Assembly (NCBI RefSeq): GCF_000020585.3
Contig: NC_011138.3
Location: 1,807,491 to 1,871,490, forward strand
DNA length: 64,000 nt
Source of the DNA: Alteromonas mediterranea DE
Lineage (GTDB): Bacteria; Pseudomonadota; Gammaproteobacteria; Enterobacterales; Alteromonadaceae
Reading direction: 5' to 3'
Both the position numbers and the translations under genes were made by a program. The notes under the pieces are model-generated. The model was not told where the DNA came from. It ran no database searches and worked only from the letters and a program-made list of their open reading frames with translations. Below are positions 17,476 through 26,512 of the stretch, piece after piece. Numbering within the stretch: position 1 is the first letter of the stretch; the number at the start of each line of letters is the position of its first letter.

Positions 17476-17757
17476 TTACAGAGACACCCAAGCCAAGCAG
17501 CTTACATCGACTTGCAAAGACGACTTGCAAAGACACCCAATCTAATTAGCTCGTAGCTGCATTCATCTTATATTCTTAAGAAAGACACCCATGCTAAGAA
17601 ATAAGCGTTTGGCTCCCAGTCCGAGCATATGCGAATAGTTATATACAAAGGTATATACAAAGACACCCACCCTAATTCTTGTTCAAGGCCATGAAGCATT
17701 CTTCTATGAAAAATGCGCCGAACATCCGTAAAAAACTTAAGTTGGGTGTCTATCTAA
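17476..17757. repeat. Intergenic cluster of five AGACACCCA repeats
   Basis: Copies lie at 17476-17490, 17525-17539, 17577-17591 and 17655-17669 (forward) and 17743-17757 (reverse), filling the roughly 590-bp gap between glgC and the SRPBCC gene. The 17577 copy is framed by a perfect 6-bp inverted repeat, TTCTTA (17573-17578) and TAAGAA (17595-17600). Around 17501-17530 a short segment, CGACTTGCAAAGA, is partly duplicated. No open gene is seen in the gap. Spacings are irregular, unlike a CRISPR. Confidence 0.92.
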
Positions 17758-17849
17758 CTTTTAAATAAGAAAAGAATATGTAGAACATCCAGTGACAATT
17801 GTTAATTAAATGTTATATTCGTGAGGTTGATTTACTAACGGAGCTTTTT

Positions 17850-18383
17850 ATGGGTGTACTGAAGAAACTTTTAATAGTATTTGGCGCTGTAATTGCAATT
17901 TTCGTGATTTCTAGTTTTTTCATTCCGAAAGATTATAGTGTAGAAAGAACGATCACAATTGATGCCGAACCTTCTGATGTCTACCCATACGTTGTAGATT
18001 TAAGAGAATGGAAAAAATGGGGCGTTTGGTTTAAACGAGACCCTAATATGCAGCTTACCTACTCAGGCCCAGATAGAGCTATTGGCATGCGCTCGGTATG
18101 GGAAAGCGAGACTGAGGGAAATGGCGAAATGGAGATTACTCAATTAGAGCACAATAAACGTGTACTTTACCGTTTGTATTTCCCAGATTTTGACATGGGC
18201 TCTTCGGGGATAGTAGAAATAAAGCCAACGGCAGGTGGTACGTTAGTTACTTGGAGGGATGAAGGGACGGTAGACAATAATCCAATCAATCGATATTTCG
18301 CTTTATTAATGGACGGCATGATTGGACCGGACTTCGAGATGGGTTTAGAGAACTTAAAGATACTAGTAGAGAATGATGTGTAA
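17850..18383 (+). CDS. SRPBCC/polyketide-cyclase-like protein with N-terminal membrane anchor
   Basis: About 177 residues. An N-terminal hydrophobic helix (MGVLKKLLIVFGAVIAIFVI) is followed by the SRPBCC helix-grip pattern: YSVERTITIDAEPSDVYPYV, REWKKWGVW and a final helix DFEMGLENLKILVE. These domains bind hydrophobic ligands; the ligand is unknown. The ATG at 17850 has GGAG seven to ten bases upstream and gives a clean anchor; an upstream in-frame ATG at 17799 lacks a good site. It is followed at 76 bp by an MFS gene. Confidence 0.75.
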   Translation: MGVLKKLLIVFGAVIAIFVISSFFIPKDYSVERTITIDAEPSDVYPYVVDLREWKKWGVWFKRDPNMQLTYSGPDRAIGMRSVWESETEGNGEMEITQLEHNKRVLYRLYFPDFDMGSSGIVEIKPTAGGTLVTWRDEGTVDNNPINRYFALLMDGMIGPDFEMGLENLKILVENDV

Positions 18384-18459
18384 CTGAGGCAGCGTTATGA
18401 TCTTATTATCGAAAAGTGCCGTAATTAAACACAAAAAATAGCGGTACACATCCGGCTTA

Positions 18460-19614
18460 ATGAAACCAAAAAATCAACTCATAGCGGGCTTGTCTTTCAA
18501 CAAGCTTGCGGACCTTTTAATTTCAGCAAAAACCACTTTGACAGCCCTTCTTTTGAGCGTTGGTGCGCCGATTTGGATGATCGGTTGGTTAGTGCCCATT
18601 AGAGAGTCTGGAGCTCTCCTTCCTCAGGTTCTAATAAGCATATATCTGCGTAAACACCCAAAGAGACACATAGTGTGGCGGGTGGGTATGTTGGTTCAGT
18701 CTCTTGCTGTCATTGGAATGCTTGTTTCTGCCACACTCTTATCTGGTGCCAAAGCGGGAGCATGCATACTTGCCTCACTTGTATTGTTAAGTCTAGGGCG
18801 CTCAGCTTGTTCACTTACGGTAAAAGATATGGAGGCTGATGTAGCGAGAAAGGGGCAGCGAGGAAATCTGATTGGCGTCGCTTCAACGGTATCTGGAGTA
18901 ATAACGCTTCTCATAGCTATACCCTTAGCGCTCTATGAGGGGGCTTTTTCTTCTAATACGCTTATGGTCATTTTGTGTGTGAGTGTCTTGGCCTTTCTTG
19001 TAACATTAGTATGTGTCTGGCCAATCAAAACAAACGTAGAATTAGATGACAGTTCAGACGGTGCCATGGGCATTGATTTTGATTCGACGGTGTACAAGTT
19101 TATATTCGTTAGAGGCCTATTCGTTCACTCTGCGTTAGTTGCTCCTTATTTCATGCTTGAAAAAAGCGGCGAGGCCCAAGAGTTACTTCCGATTTATATT
19201 GGCGCAGAAGCATTAGCGGCGCTTTTGTCTTCAATCATTTGGGGTAAAATTGCGGATAAGAGTGCAAAGCTAACGCTTCAAGCATCAGGCGTTCTCGCTC
19301 TATTTGCATGCGTTGGATTACTTGTACTTCAATCAACGTCAATAGTCACTTCAGCACTTCTATTTTTCGTTCTCTCCGTTGCTCATGCTGGCGTAAGGAC
19401 AGGAAGAAAAACCTATAGTTTAGATGTAAAAGATGGTCATGACAGAACTGAGCTTGTCGGGTTTTCTAATACAGCAATCGGACTTGTTTTGCTTGGCTTT
19501 GGGGCTATCTACGCTGCCTTAACGCCTGTTTTGTCGTTCAGCGTCGTATATATCATGTCTGCTATGCTTTTATTTGCCATAGTCGCTTCACTTATTTTAC
19601 CGAATGAAAAGTGA
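18460..19614 (+). CDS. MFS-type transporter
   Basis: 384 residues with about eleven or twelve hydrophobic segments, e.g. GAPIWMIGWLVPIRESGALL, VITLLIAIPLALYEG and VLFLLGFGAIY-like stretches near the C-terminus. It resembles a small MFS permease family, with RESGALLPQ and a basic loop before helix 3. Substrate unknown. ATG start; same strand as the SRPBCC gene. Its stop is only 7 bp from the end of the convergent transposase gene. Confidence 0.7.
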   Translation: MKPKNQLIAGLSFNKLADLLISAKTTLTALLLSVGAPIWMIGWLVPIRESGALLPQVLISIYLRKHPKRHIVWRVGMLVQSLAVIGMLVSATLLSGAKAGACILASLVLLSLGRSACSLTVKDMEADVARKGQRGNLIGVASTVSGVITLLIAIPLALYEGAFSSNTLMVILCVSVLAFLVTLVCVWPIKTNVELDDSSDGAMGIDFDSTVYKFIFVRGLFVHSALVAPYFMLEKSGEAQELLPIYIGAEALAALLSSIIWGKIADKSAKLTLQASGVLALFACVGLLVLQSTSIVTSALLFFVLSVAHAGVRTGRKTYSLDVKDGHDRTELVGFSNTAIGLVLLGFGAIYAALTPVLSFSVVYIMSAMLLFAIVASLILPNEK

Positions 19615-19621
19615 TAGGCAG

Positions 19622-20608
19622 CTAATCGTCAAAGCAAACTGCTGCAGACTTAATACATGCCATTCTTTTCCTATTGGTGCGCTTTTTGAACGCCAACATA
19701 GACGCCGTGTTACCTACTGCAAATGAGAAAAGATTTTCGAAACTGCTTATGGTTTGTAGCCACTCTGGTGAGGTTGTATCAATAATGACTCGCTCAACAT
19801 TTTGTACCTCAGATGAGGTTGTGCTGTTTTTCGGCAACGAATTGGTTAATGCGGCAATCGAATCGCTAAGAAGAAAGCAATATTGTTTGAGCGTAAGATT
19901 TAAATATTTTTTGTTTTTGGGTCGCTTTTCACCTTTAAATGGTATTAAACCCTGAGTCTTTTTATTTTTTGATGGGCAGAAAAGTCGTGTATAAATGCTC
20001 GTGTACACAGAATCGTTTAAGCTTTTCGCCGCATTAGCCCGAATAGGGTTTAAGTCGACATAAGCCATGCAAGATAGCAACGCTTTTTCAGTTAATAGTG
20101 CTTGAGAGCGAAAGCGTCCCTCCCAAAAGCGGCCTGTACACTCATCCTCTTCGTTCGCTTTTCTTGCAATATGCTCGTTTAAGTCTCTCATAAACCAACT
20201 GATGTCAAAAAGCCTTTTCCTGTAGATATCAGCGGTTTCTTTGACCGCTTTTATCTCAATATCGCTCAGAACCTCTCCTTTTAAATACCTTTGGGTAAGT
20301 AGAGTTCCCCTGTGTATTTTGTGCCATTGGCGTAAAACCGTATCTAGTGACCAGGATAGCGCTGCGCTTTTATTTACACACAACACAATGTGAATATGGT
20401 TACTCATGACGGCATATGCACAAATGTCGATAGCGAAAATACTACTTAAAAACAGTAACCTGTTTTCGACCCAAGACTTTCTGTGCTCATAGCTAACATT
20501 CGTTGTGTGGTCATAGCCACAAAGGTAGCTTCGACGTACACATCGCGAAATACAATGATAATAAGGGGTATCTTGAAGGCTTATAAGAGATTTCCTGCTT
20601 TGCGCCAT
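19622..20608 (-). CDS. REP-associated tyrosine transposase-like protein (RAYT/IS200-like, Y1_Tnp)
   Basis: 328 residues. Single-strand DNA transposase-like protein of the HUH Y1 family: the metal-binding HUH motif is SNHIHIVL (around residue 70), and the family's FWEGRFRSQALL and YVDLNPIRANA are clear. In better-known RAYTs the catalytic Tyr lies in a YxxYFN segment about 15-20 residues before GRFWEGRF. Here the equal-length stretch reads NEHIARKANEED, with Ile and Lys at the expected positions, so the nucleophile is not visible. No terminal inverted repeats or target duplications flank the gene, as expected for a RAYT rather than an IS. A cluster of AGACACCCA repeats begins about 100 bp upstream. 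It could be a domesticated REP transposase; active mobility is unproven. Confidence 0.85.
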   Translation of the reverse strand: MAQSRKSLISLQDTPYYHCISRCVRRSYLCGYDHTTNVSYEHRKSWVENRLLFLSSIFAIDICAYAVMSNHIHIVLCVNKSAALSWSLDTVLRQWHKIHRGTLLTQRYLKGEVLSDIEIKAVKETADIYRKRLFDISWFMRDLNEHIARKANEEDECTGRFWEGRFRSQALLTEKALLSCMAYVDLNPIRANAAKSLNDSVYTSIYTRLFCPSKNKKTQGLIPFKGEKRPKNKKYLNLTLKQYCFLLSDSIAALTNSLPKNSTTSSEVQNVERVIIDTTSPEWLQTISSFENLFSFAVGNTASMLAFKKRTNRKRMACIKSAAVCFDD

Positions 20609-20710
20609 GATGCTTTTCTACGATCGTTGGAAAAAGTTTCAAGACAGTAGCATTATCACTAGCCCTTTGTGACCTGAACTCAAGGTGTGTTTTGTTAATA
20701 CCTGAACTGC

Positions 20711-20886
20711 TAGGAAAGACACCCATTGTTAAACATGTTCTATTTGGCAAGACACCCATTATACCCCCCTTTTTAAAAGAAAGTTACGCAGACACCCACG
20801 TTAGCTTTTTAGAAGGTTTTATCAAAAAGTAGCAACTAAATGGCTACATGAGTAATCGATACAATTTATAGTGGGTGTCTTGCTAA
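20711..20886. repeat. Repeat cluster upstream of the RAYT-like gene
   Basis: Copies at 20711-20725, 20744-20758 and 20784-20798 (forward) and 20872-20886 (reverse) in the roughly 390-bp gap between the RAYT start and the end of liuE. Spacings are 33, 40 and 88 bp. The 20784 copy is flanked by ACG/CGT and AAG/CTT arms that could pair. Nothing else gene-like is present; the rest of the gap is AT-rich and may hold the RAYT promoter. Confidence 0.92.
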
Positions 20887-20948
20887 GAGGTAAGCGATTA
20901 AGCGCCAAGCTAAAGCATCATAAAAAACTTTTAGGATGGATGGCTCGA

Positions 20949-20982
20949 TAAAAAGAGCATGCTTGGAAGGGCAGCATGCTCC
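20949..20982 (-). terminator. Terminator of the liu operon
   Basis: Stem GAGCATGCT (20955-20963) and AGCATGCTC (20973-20981), loop of nine; on the minus strand it is followed by TTTTTATC. It lies just after the liuE stop. Confidence 0.85.
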
Positions 20983-20994
20983 AAAAAAAATCAA

Positions 20995-21891
20995 TTATTT
21001 AGCTAATAGTGCGTTTGCGGCTTTCGATACCGGTGGGCGGCCCAAAACCTCAGAGATATAGGACGATGCAGTAAGTAATCTATCCATATTCACACCTGAT
21101 GAGATTTTCATCCCATTAAGCATATAAACAACATCTTCAGTTGCAACATTTCCACTAGCCCCTTTTGCATAAGGACACCCCCCAAGGCCCGCGACGGCGG
21201 AGTCGATAGTAGCAATGCCGTATTCAAGTGCTTTGTACAAGTTAACGAGAGCTTGGCCGTATGTATCGTGAAAGTGGGCCGCAAGTTTTTGTGCAGGTAT
21301 ATCCTTAAGTACATCTTCTAACAAAAGACTCGTTGCTCTAGGCGTGCCGGCTCCGATAGTGTCCCCCAACGAAATTTCATAACAACCCATGTCAAGCAGG
21401 GCTTTACTCACTTGCGTAACTGCTTTAGGCGAAATGTCCCCTTGATAGGGGCACCCCATAACACATGAAACATAGCCTCTTACCTTGATATTATTCTTAT
21501 CAGCCAATTGAAAAACATCTTCAAAGCGTTTCAAGCTCTCGCTTATAGAGCAGTTTATATTTTTCTGCGAGAATGCCTCAGATGCAGAGCCGAACACAGC
21601 AACTTCTTTTACGCCAGCGTCAATAGCGGTTTCTAGTCCCCTAATATTAGGTGTAAGCGCAGAATACTGGACATCTGTTCTAGAAGGGAGTGCCTGGAAA
21701 ACTTCATCCGAATTTGCCATTTGAGGTACCCACTTTGGAGAAACAAAGCTGCCTGCTTCTATGCGTTTAAGGCCGGTTTTTGAAAGTAGATTTATTAGCT
21801 CAATCTTCTGCGCTGCACTTAAGTTGAGCGTTTCATTTTGTAGTCCGTCGCGCGGACCAACTTCAACAATACTGACTTTAGATGGAAGCAT
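20995..21891 (-). CDS. liuE: Hydroxymethylglutaryl-CoA lyase
   Basis: 298 residues, the usual length. It cleaves HMG-CoA to acetoacetate and acetyl-CoA, the last step of leucine breakdown. Motifs: VEVGPRDGLQNE (active-site Arg/Asp), SFVSPKWVPQMA, VSCVMGCPYQGD, GDTIGAGTPR, AAHFHDTYGQALVN and the HMGL loop GLGGCPYAKGASGNVATED with its catalytic Cys. ATG start; 4 bp after the biotin carboxylase stop. Last gene of the operon. Equivalent names are mvaB or hmgL. Confidence 0.95.
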   Translation of the reverse strand: MLPSKVSIVEVGPRDGLQNETLNLSAAQKIELINLLSKTGLKRIEAGSFVSPKWVPQMANSDEVFQALPSRTDVQYSALTPNIRGLETAIDAGVKEVAVFGSASEAFSQKNINCSISESLKRFEDVFQLADKNNIKVRGYVSCVMGCPYQGDISPKAVTQVSKALLDMGCYEISLGDTIGAGTPRATSLLLEDVLKDIPAQKLAAHFHDTYGQALVNLYKALEYGIATIDSAVAGLGGCPYAKGASGNVATEDVVYMLNGMKISSGVNMDRLLTASSYISEVLGRPPVSKAANALLAK

Positions 21892-21895
21892 AATA

Positions 21896-23896
21896 TTAAG
21901 CCTCAGCCAAATCTTTCGAAGAAAACGCTAAAAGCGTTGCCCCACCGTCAACGAGTTCCCCTGGGTTGAAATAAAACTCTTCAACCTTGCCATCATGAGG
22001 AGCAATAATGCTGTGTTCCATTTTCATGGCTTCCATTATTAGGATAGGCTCACCTTTTTTGACTGCTTGCCCCTTGCTAACAAGGTGGGTAACGATAGTG
22101 CCATTCATTGGTGCATTAAAGTTTGCTTGGTCATCGGTACTGTTGACGTCACCTAACGATGCTGTCTTAACAACATACTTGACGTGGGTGTCTTTGTTAA
22201 AAAGGGTAAACTGTTCGCCATCTTGAGAGAATGAAAACGTCCTCTTGTGTCCGTCAATAGTAGCGTTTAGCGTTTGGTCAATAATAACGCCAGAGGCCTC
22301 AAAGCTTTGGCCATCTGCGGTTACTTTCCAGTAGCCATGGCTATCATCAAAATGATGCTTAACTTCAACCTGTGTTTCCTTGTTGTCGCTAATCAGCGTA
22401 AGCGTCTCACTGTGTTGACTATTAACCCTCCAAGCGCCGGCTGTCGACCATACAGAGAGTGTTCTTGGGCTTTGGCTTCTCGTTAGAATGGAAAGTAGTG
22501 CCATAGCGGGGAAGTCGTGTTGGGTGTCTTGATTAATCGTTTCACTAAAGAGTGTATCGTGGTGCTTTTCCACGAATGTAGTTGTTAGTTCCGCGGAAAC
22601 GAAAGATGGGTGTGACGCTACACGCTTTAAAAAATCAATGTTAGTGCTTACCCCGTCGATATAATATTCCCCCAAAGCGCTTGTTAAATGCTTCAGTGCA
22701 ACTTCACGGTTCTCTCCCCAAACCACAAGCTTGGCAATCATAGGGTCGTAAAACACACTTACTTCATCACCTTGCTCTACACCTGTATCTACGCGAACTA
22801 CATCATTTTCTTCTGGCGCATGCAGTAAGCGTAAGGTACCCGTTGAAGGTAAAAACTCATTCTTTGGATCTTCGGCATAAATACGCGCTTCGAATGCATG
22901 TCCCGTTAATGTAAGTGCGTTTTGCGCCTTAGGTAACGGCTTTCCTTCAGCGATTATGAGTTGCCAAAGTACTAAGTCTTCTCGCGTAATCATCTCGGTA
23001 ACAGGGTGTTCCACTTGCAGACGTGTGTTCATTTCCATGAAGTAAAATGAATCATCTTCATCAAGTAAGAACTCAACAGTGCCAGCACCAACATAATTGA
23101 TTGCTTTGGCTGCAAGAATTGCAGCCTCACCCATTTTTTCTCTAACATGCGCAGACATGTTTGGGGCAGGGGCTTCTTCAATAATCTTTTGATGTCGACG
23201 CTGCACTGAGCAGTCGCGCTCGAAGAGGTAAACTCCATTACCATGGGTGTCACAAAAAACTTGGATTTCGACATGACGAGGCCGAGTCAGGTATTTCTCA
23301 ACAAGCATATGGTCATCGCCAAAGCTCGCCATAGACTCGCGTTTGGCAGCGTTTAGGGCTTGGGAGAAGTCTTTTTCGCTCCAAACCTGACGCATACCTT
23401 TACCGCCGCCACCGGCAGCAGCCTTAAGAAGCACTGGATAGCCCATATCATCAGCAGCTGCTTTTAATACCGATTCGTCTTGGTCATCGCCATGGTAACC
23501 GGGTACTAGAGGTACGCCGGCTTTTTCCATTATGTGTTTAGCCGCAGATTTAGAGCCCATTGCTTCAATTGCTGACGCTGGTGGGCCTACGAAGATAATG
23601 TCGTTCTTAGCACAAAGCTTGGCGAATTCAGCATTTTCCGAGAGAAAACCATAACCTGGGTGAATAGCATCAACGCCTAGCTGCTTTGCTTTTTCGATTA
23701 TTACATGGCTTTTTAAATAACTTTCTTTTGACGGGGAAGGGCCAAGGTAAATAGCCTCATCTGCCATTTTTACGTGCAGTGCGTTGCGGTCGGCGTCTGA
23801 GTATACGGCGACGGTTTTTATGCCCTGTGCGATGGCTGTCTTTATAACACGGCAGGCAATTTCACCGCGGTTTGCAATTAGTAATTTATTTATCAT
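21896..23896 (-). CDS. liuD: Methylcrotonyl-CoA carboxylase, biotin-containing alpha subunit
   Basis: 666 residues. Biotin carboxylase (IANRGEIACRVIKTA, ATP-grasp AAGGGGKGMR, FERDCSVQRRHQKIIEEAP, EMNTRLQVEHPVTE), a linker domain (about 450-590) and a C-terminal biotinyl domain with EAMKMEH, the biotin attachment Lys. With liuB it carboxylates 3-methylcrotonyl-CoA. Two dispersed-repeat copies lie in the linker region and are read as KDTHV and QDTQH; the conserved parts are untouched. Overlaps liuC by 11 bp. Biotin carboxylases of propionyl-CoA type are alternatives, but the operon context is decisive. Confidence 0.93.
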   Translation of the reverse strand: MINKLLIANRGEIACRVIKTAIAQGIKTVAVYSDADRNALHVKMADEAIYLGPSPSKESYLKSHVIIEKAKQLGVDAIHPGYGFLSENAEFAKLCAKNDIIFVGPPASAIEAMGSKSAAKHIMEKAGVPLVPGYHGDDQDESVLKAAADDMGYPVLLKAAAGGGGKGMRQVWSEKDFSQALNAAKRESMASFGDDHMLVEKYLTRPRHVEIQVFCDTHGNGVYLFERDCSVQRRHQKIIEEAPAPNMSAHVREKMGEAAILAAKAINYVGAGTVEFLLDEDDSFYFMEMNTRLQVEHPVTEMITREDLVLWQLIIAEGKPLPKAQNALTLTGHAFEARIYAEDPKNEFLPSTGTLRLLHAPEENDVVRVDTGVEQGDEVSVFYDPMIAKLVVWGENREVALKHLTSALGEYYIDGVSTNIDFLKRVASHPSFVSAELTTTFVEKHHDTLFSETINQDTQHDFPAMALLSILTRSQSPRTLSVWSTAGAWRVNSQHSETLTLISDNKETQVEVKHHFDDSHGYWKVTADGQSFEASGVIIDQTLNATIDGHKRTFSFSQDGEQFTLFNKDTHVKYVVKTASLGDVNSTDDQANFNAPMNGTIVTHLVSKGQAVKKGEPILIMEAMKMEHSIIAPHDGKVEEFYFNPGELVDGGATLLAFSSKDLAEA
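22185..22535 (-). repeat. Two repeat copies inside liuD
   Basis: TGGGTGTCTTTGTTA at 22185-22199 and TGGGTGTCTTGATTA at 22521-22535. In the gene they are read as NKDTHV and NQDTQH, within the variable region between the carboxylase and biotinyl domains. Confidence 0.8.
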
Positions 23897-24686
23897 TGTT
23901 CATCTCCACCCAAGAAGCACTGCGCTTTTCTAAAAAGGCAGATAAGCCCTCTTGACCTTCCTCTGAGGTCCTAACTTGGGCAATTAACTTACTTGTTTTG
24001 CTCAGTAACTCATTATTGATTTCTTGCGAAGACACCCACTGCACGAGCGCTTTCGCTTTCGCTACAGCCTGAGGTCCGTTCTTAATGATGTTAGATAAAA
24101 TGTTGTCGATAGTGCTATCAAGCTCGTCTTCAGTCACCGATTCGCTTAGAAGGCCTAACCGTCTGGCTCTTCTGGCAGAAAAAACTTCCGCCGTTTGGAA
24201 ATAACGCCTGCAAACACGAGCGCCCATTGCTTCAACAACGTAAGGGCTAATTGTGGCCGGGATAAGACCAATTTTAACTTCACTTAAGCAAAACTTGCTC
24301 AGCTTGCTTCCGATGGCAATGTCGCAACACGCAATCAAGCCTACAGCTCCGCCGAAGGCTGCGCCTTGTACTCTTGCTATCGTTGGCTTCGGCATTGTGT
24401 AAAGCGTTTGCAGCATTTCTGCCAAACCGAGTGCGTCATTTTCATTTTGCGCTTCGGTATAGGTGGCCATTCTTTTCATCCAGTTAAGATCAGCACCAGC
24501 ACTAAAGCTTTTACCTTCGGCCTTTAAGATCAGTGCTCTTACGTTCTTATCTTCTCCCGCCTGTTTAAATGCACGGGTTAGCTCACTTATCATTTTATCG
24601 TCGAAGGCATTGTGCTTTTCAGCTCTATTCAATGTAACAGTGGCGATGTTTCTTTCGTCTACGTGGTAAATAACCGATGGTTCCAT
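23886..24686 (-). CDS. liuC: Methylglutaconyl-CoA hydratase (enoyl-CoA hydratase family)
   Basis: 266 residues. Crotonase fold: IATVTLNRAEKHNAFDDKM, the oxyanion segment FSAGADLNWMKRM, and GAAFGGAVGLIACCDIAIGS. The position in the operon indicates 3-methylglutaconyl-CoA hydration to HMG-CoA. The gene carries one dispersed-repeat copy near its C-terminus, read as WVSSQ. Overlaps liuD by 11 bp and starts 11 bp after liuB. ATG start. Confidence 0.92.
   Translation of the reverse strand: MEPSVIYHVDERNIATVTLNRAEKHNAFDDKMISELTRAFKQAGEDKNVRALILKAEGKSFSAGADLNWMKRMATYTEAQNENDALGLAEMLQTLYTMPKPTIARVQGAAFGGAVGLIACCDIAIGSKLSKFCLSEVKIGLIPATISPYVVEAMGARVCRRYFQTAEVFSARRARRLGLLSESVTEDELDSTIDNILSNIIKNGPQAVAKAKALVQWVSSQEINNELLSKTSKLIAQVRTSEEGQEGLSAFLEKRSASWVEMNNDK
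24024..24038 (+). repeat. Repeat copy inside liuC (WVSSQ frame)
   Basis: TTGCGAAGACACCCA. The minus-strand gene reads it as TGG GTG TCT TCG CAA, i.e. W-V-S-S-Q. The consensus version would end in TAA (stop) in this frame; this variant has CAA. Confidence 0.7.
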
Positions 24687-24697
24687 GACCTAAACTC

Positions 24698-26305
24698 CTA
24701 CATTCTAAATATGCCAAATTGGGTGTCTTCGATAGGCTTGTTAAGCGACGCTGAAAGCGACAGCCCCAGTACCAAGCGAGTATCTGCGGGGTCGATAACG
24801 CCATCGTCCCAGAGCCGCGCAGACGCGTAATAGGGGTGACCCTGCTTTTCATAGGTATCGATAACCGGCTGTTTAAAAGACTTTTCTTCTTCTTCACTCC
24901 ATGTCTCGCCCGCACGTGCTTTCTGGTCGCGTTTTACTTGAGCCAGTACACCAGCTGCTTGCTCGCCCCCCATTACTGATATACGGGCGTTTGGCCACAT
25001 AAACAGAAACCGTGGGTCATAAGCTCTTCCGCACATGCCATAGTTACCCGCACCGAAACTTCCACCAATAAGAACGGTGAGCTTTGGAACATTGGCACAC
25101 GCTACTGCAGTTACCATTTTGGCGCCGTGCTTTGCAATGCCGCCGTGCTCGTACTGTTTACCCACCATAAAGCCGGTAATATTTTGCAGAAATACAAGCG
25201 GAATTTTACGTTTTGCGCAGAGTTCGACGAAGTGCGCACCTTTAAGTGCACTTTCACCGAAAAGTATGCCGTTATTGGCAACAATACCAACTGGGAATCC
25301 AAATATTCGTGCGAACCCGCACACAAGCGTTGTCCCATAAAGCGCTTTGAACTCGTCAAAATCAGAGTCATCTACGACACGAGCGATAATGTCTCTCACG
25401 TCATAGGTTTGTCGACTGTCTGCGGGAACGATGCCGTAAATTTCTTTTGTGTCGTAACGTGGTGGCTTTACGTCGGTCACGTCTACATAATCGGGCTTTT
25501 TCCTATTCAGTCTTGATATGGCATTACGGGCGAGCGAGAGTGCGTGGTGATCGTTATTAGCAAGATGATCGGCAACACCTGAAATACGCGTATGCACATC
25601 GCCGCCGCCAAGCTCTTCAGCGGTAACCACTTCGCCTGTAGCGGCTTTAACAAGGGGAGGACCACCTAAGAAAATTGTTGCTTGCTCTTTTACGATGATA
25701 CTTTCATCTGCCATCGCGGGGACGTACGCACCACCTGCTGTACAAGAGCCCATTACAACCGCAATTTGCGGAATATTTTTAGCCGACATATTAGCTTGGT
25801 TGAAAAATATTCGGCCAAAGTGCTCTCTGTCAGGGAAAACATCATCTTGGCGAGGTAGGTTCGCGCCGCCAGAGTCCACTAAATAAATACAGGGTAGATT
25901 GTTTTGCTCGGCAATAGTTTGTGCGCGCAGGTGTTTTTTTACCGTTAACGGGTAATAGGTCCCGCCTTTAACCGTGGCGTCGTTAGCCACAATCATGCAC
26001 TCAATTCCTGCAACAATACCTATACCTGCAACAACGCCAGCGCAGGGCACGTAGTCGTCGTACACTTCCCATGCGGCCAGCTGTCCTATTTCCAAAAATG
26101 GTGTATCAGCGTCAATTAGTGCGTTAATACGGTCACGAGGCAGTAGTTTTCCTCTAGATATATGACGCTGTGCAGCTTTTTCACCACCGCCTTGAGAAAT
26201 TTTATTAATTTTTTCTAATAGGTCGTTTACCTGAGCCTGCATGTGCTCAGCGTTTGCAATAAACGTTTCAGATTTCGTATTTATACTTGAGCGAAGAACG
26301 GGCAT
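24698..26305 (-). CDS. liuB: Methylcrotonyl-CoA carboxylase, carboxyltransferase beta subunit
   Basis: 535 residues, full length. Carboxyltransferase domains are clear: [93 protein letters not shown], and the native end [11 protein letters not shown]. Partner of liuD. The final codons include a match to the repeat core, but this is the normal family ending. ATG start; the spacer to liuA holds repeat copies. Confidence 0.95.
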   Translation of the reverse strand: MPVLRSSINTKSETFIANAEHMQAQVNDLLEKINKISQGGGEKAAQRHISRGKLLPRDRINALIDADTPFLEIGQLAAWEVYDDYVPCAGVVAGIGIVAGIECMIVANDATVKGGTYYPLTVKKHLRAQTIAEQNNLPCIYLVDSGGANLPRQDDVFPDREHFGRIFFNQANMSAKNIPQIAVVMGSCTAGGAYVPAMADESIIVKEQATIFLGGPPLVKAATGEVVTAEELGGGDVHTRISGVADHLANNDHHALSLARNAISRLNRKKPDYVDVTDVKPPRYDTKEIYGIVPADSRQTYDVRDIIARVVDDSDFDEFKALYGTTLVCGFARIFGFPVGIVANNGILFGESALKGAHFVELCAKRKIPLVFLQNITGFMVGKQYEHGGIAKHGAKMVTAVACANVPKLTVLIGGSFGAGNYGMCGRAYDPRFLFMWPNARISVMGGEQAAGVLAQVKRDQKARAGETWSEEEEKSFKQPVIDTYEKQGHPYYASARLWDDGVIDPADTRLVLGLSLSASLNKPIEDTQFGIFRM

Positions 26306-26354
26306 AACCCCTCCTTGTGTTGGGCATCAACGAAGTGTGCCTCGTTAACTGGTG

Positions 26355-26448
26355 TTAGCTTGACACCCATGCTAACCATCTTTTGCTGTGATGGGTGTCT
26401 TTGCAACTTATTCGCGTTTTAATTCTGCAAGGTTGTGTGTCTTGATAA
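26355..26448. repeat. Repeat copies in the liuA-liuB spacer
   Basis: A forward copy TTAGCTTGACACCCA (26355-26369) lies in a perfect hairpin, GTTAGC (26354-26359) with GCTAAC (26371-26376). A reverse copy TGGGTGTCTTTGCAA follows at 26392-26406, and a one-mismatch copy, TGTGTGTCTTGATAA, at 26434-26448. This roughly 200-bp spacer interrupts an otherwise tightly packed operon. Confidence 0.88.
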
Positions 26449-26512
26449 TTTGCTTTTCACTTTTCGCAGCTTTTCGCCACACAGTGAAGGCATTATCACC
26501 CTCTACCTTGCG

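Noticed and set aside
17476..17757. CRISPR array
   Set aside because: Repeats are short, in both orientations and unevenly spaced, with no cas genes.
19622..20608. Active insertion sequence
   Set aside because: No terminal inverted repeats, target duplication or second copy; fits a single-copy RAYT-like gene better.
20511..20759. Small open frame across the RAYT 5' end and repeats
   Set aside because: It overlaps the RAYT gene, begins within repeat copies and resembles no protein.
23243..23252. TGGGTGTC-like match in liuD
   Set aside because: It encodes the conserved CDTHGNxVYL biotin-carboxylase motif and has no repeat flanks.
24720..24734. TGGGTGTCTTCGATA at the liuB 3' end
   Set aside because: It encodes the conserved IEDT(R/Q)FG ending of methylcrotonyl-CoA carboxylase beta subunits.
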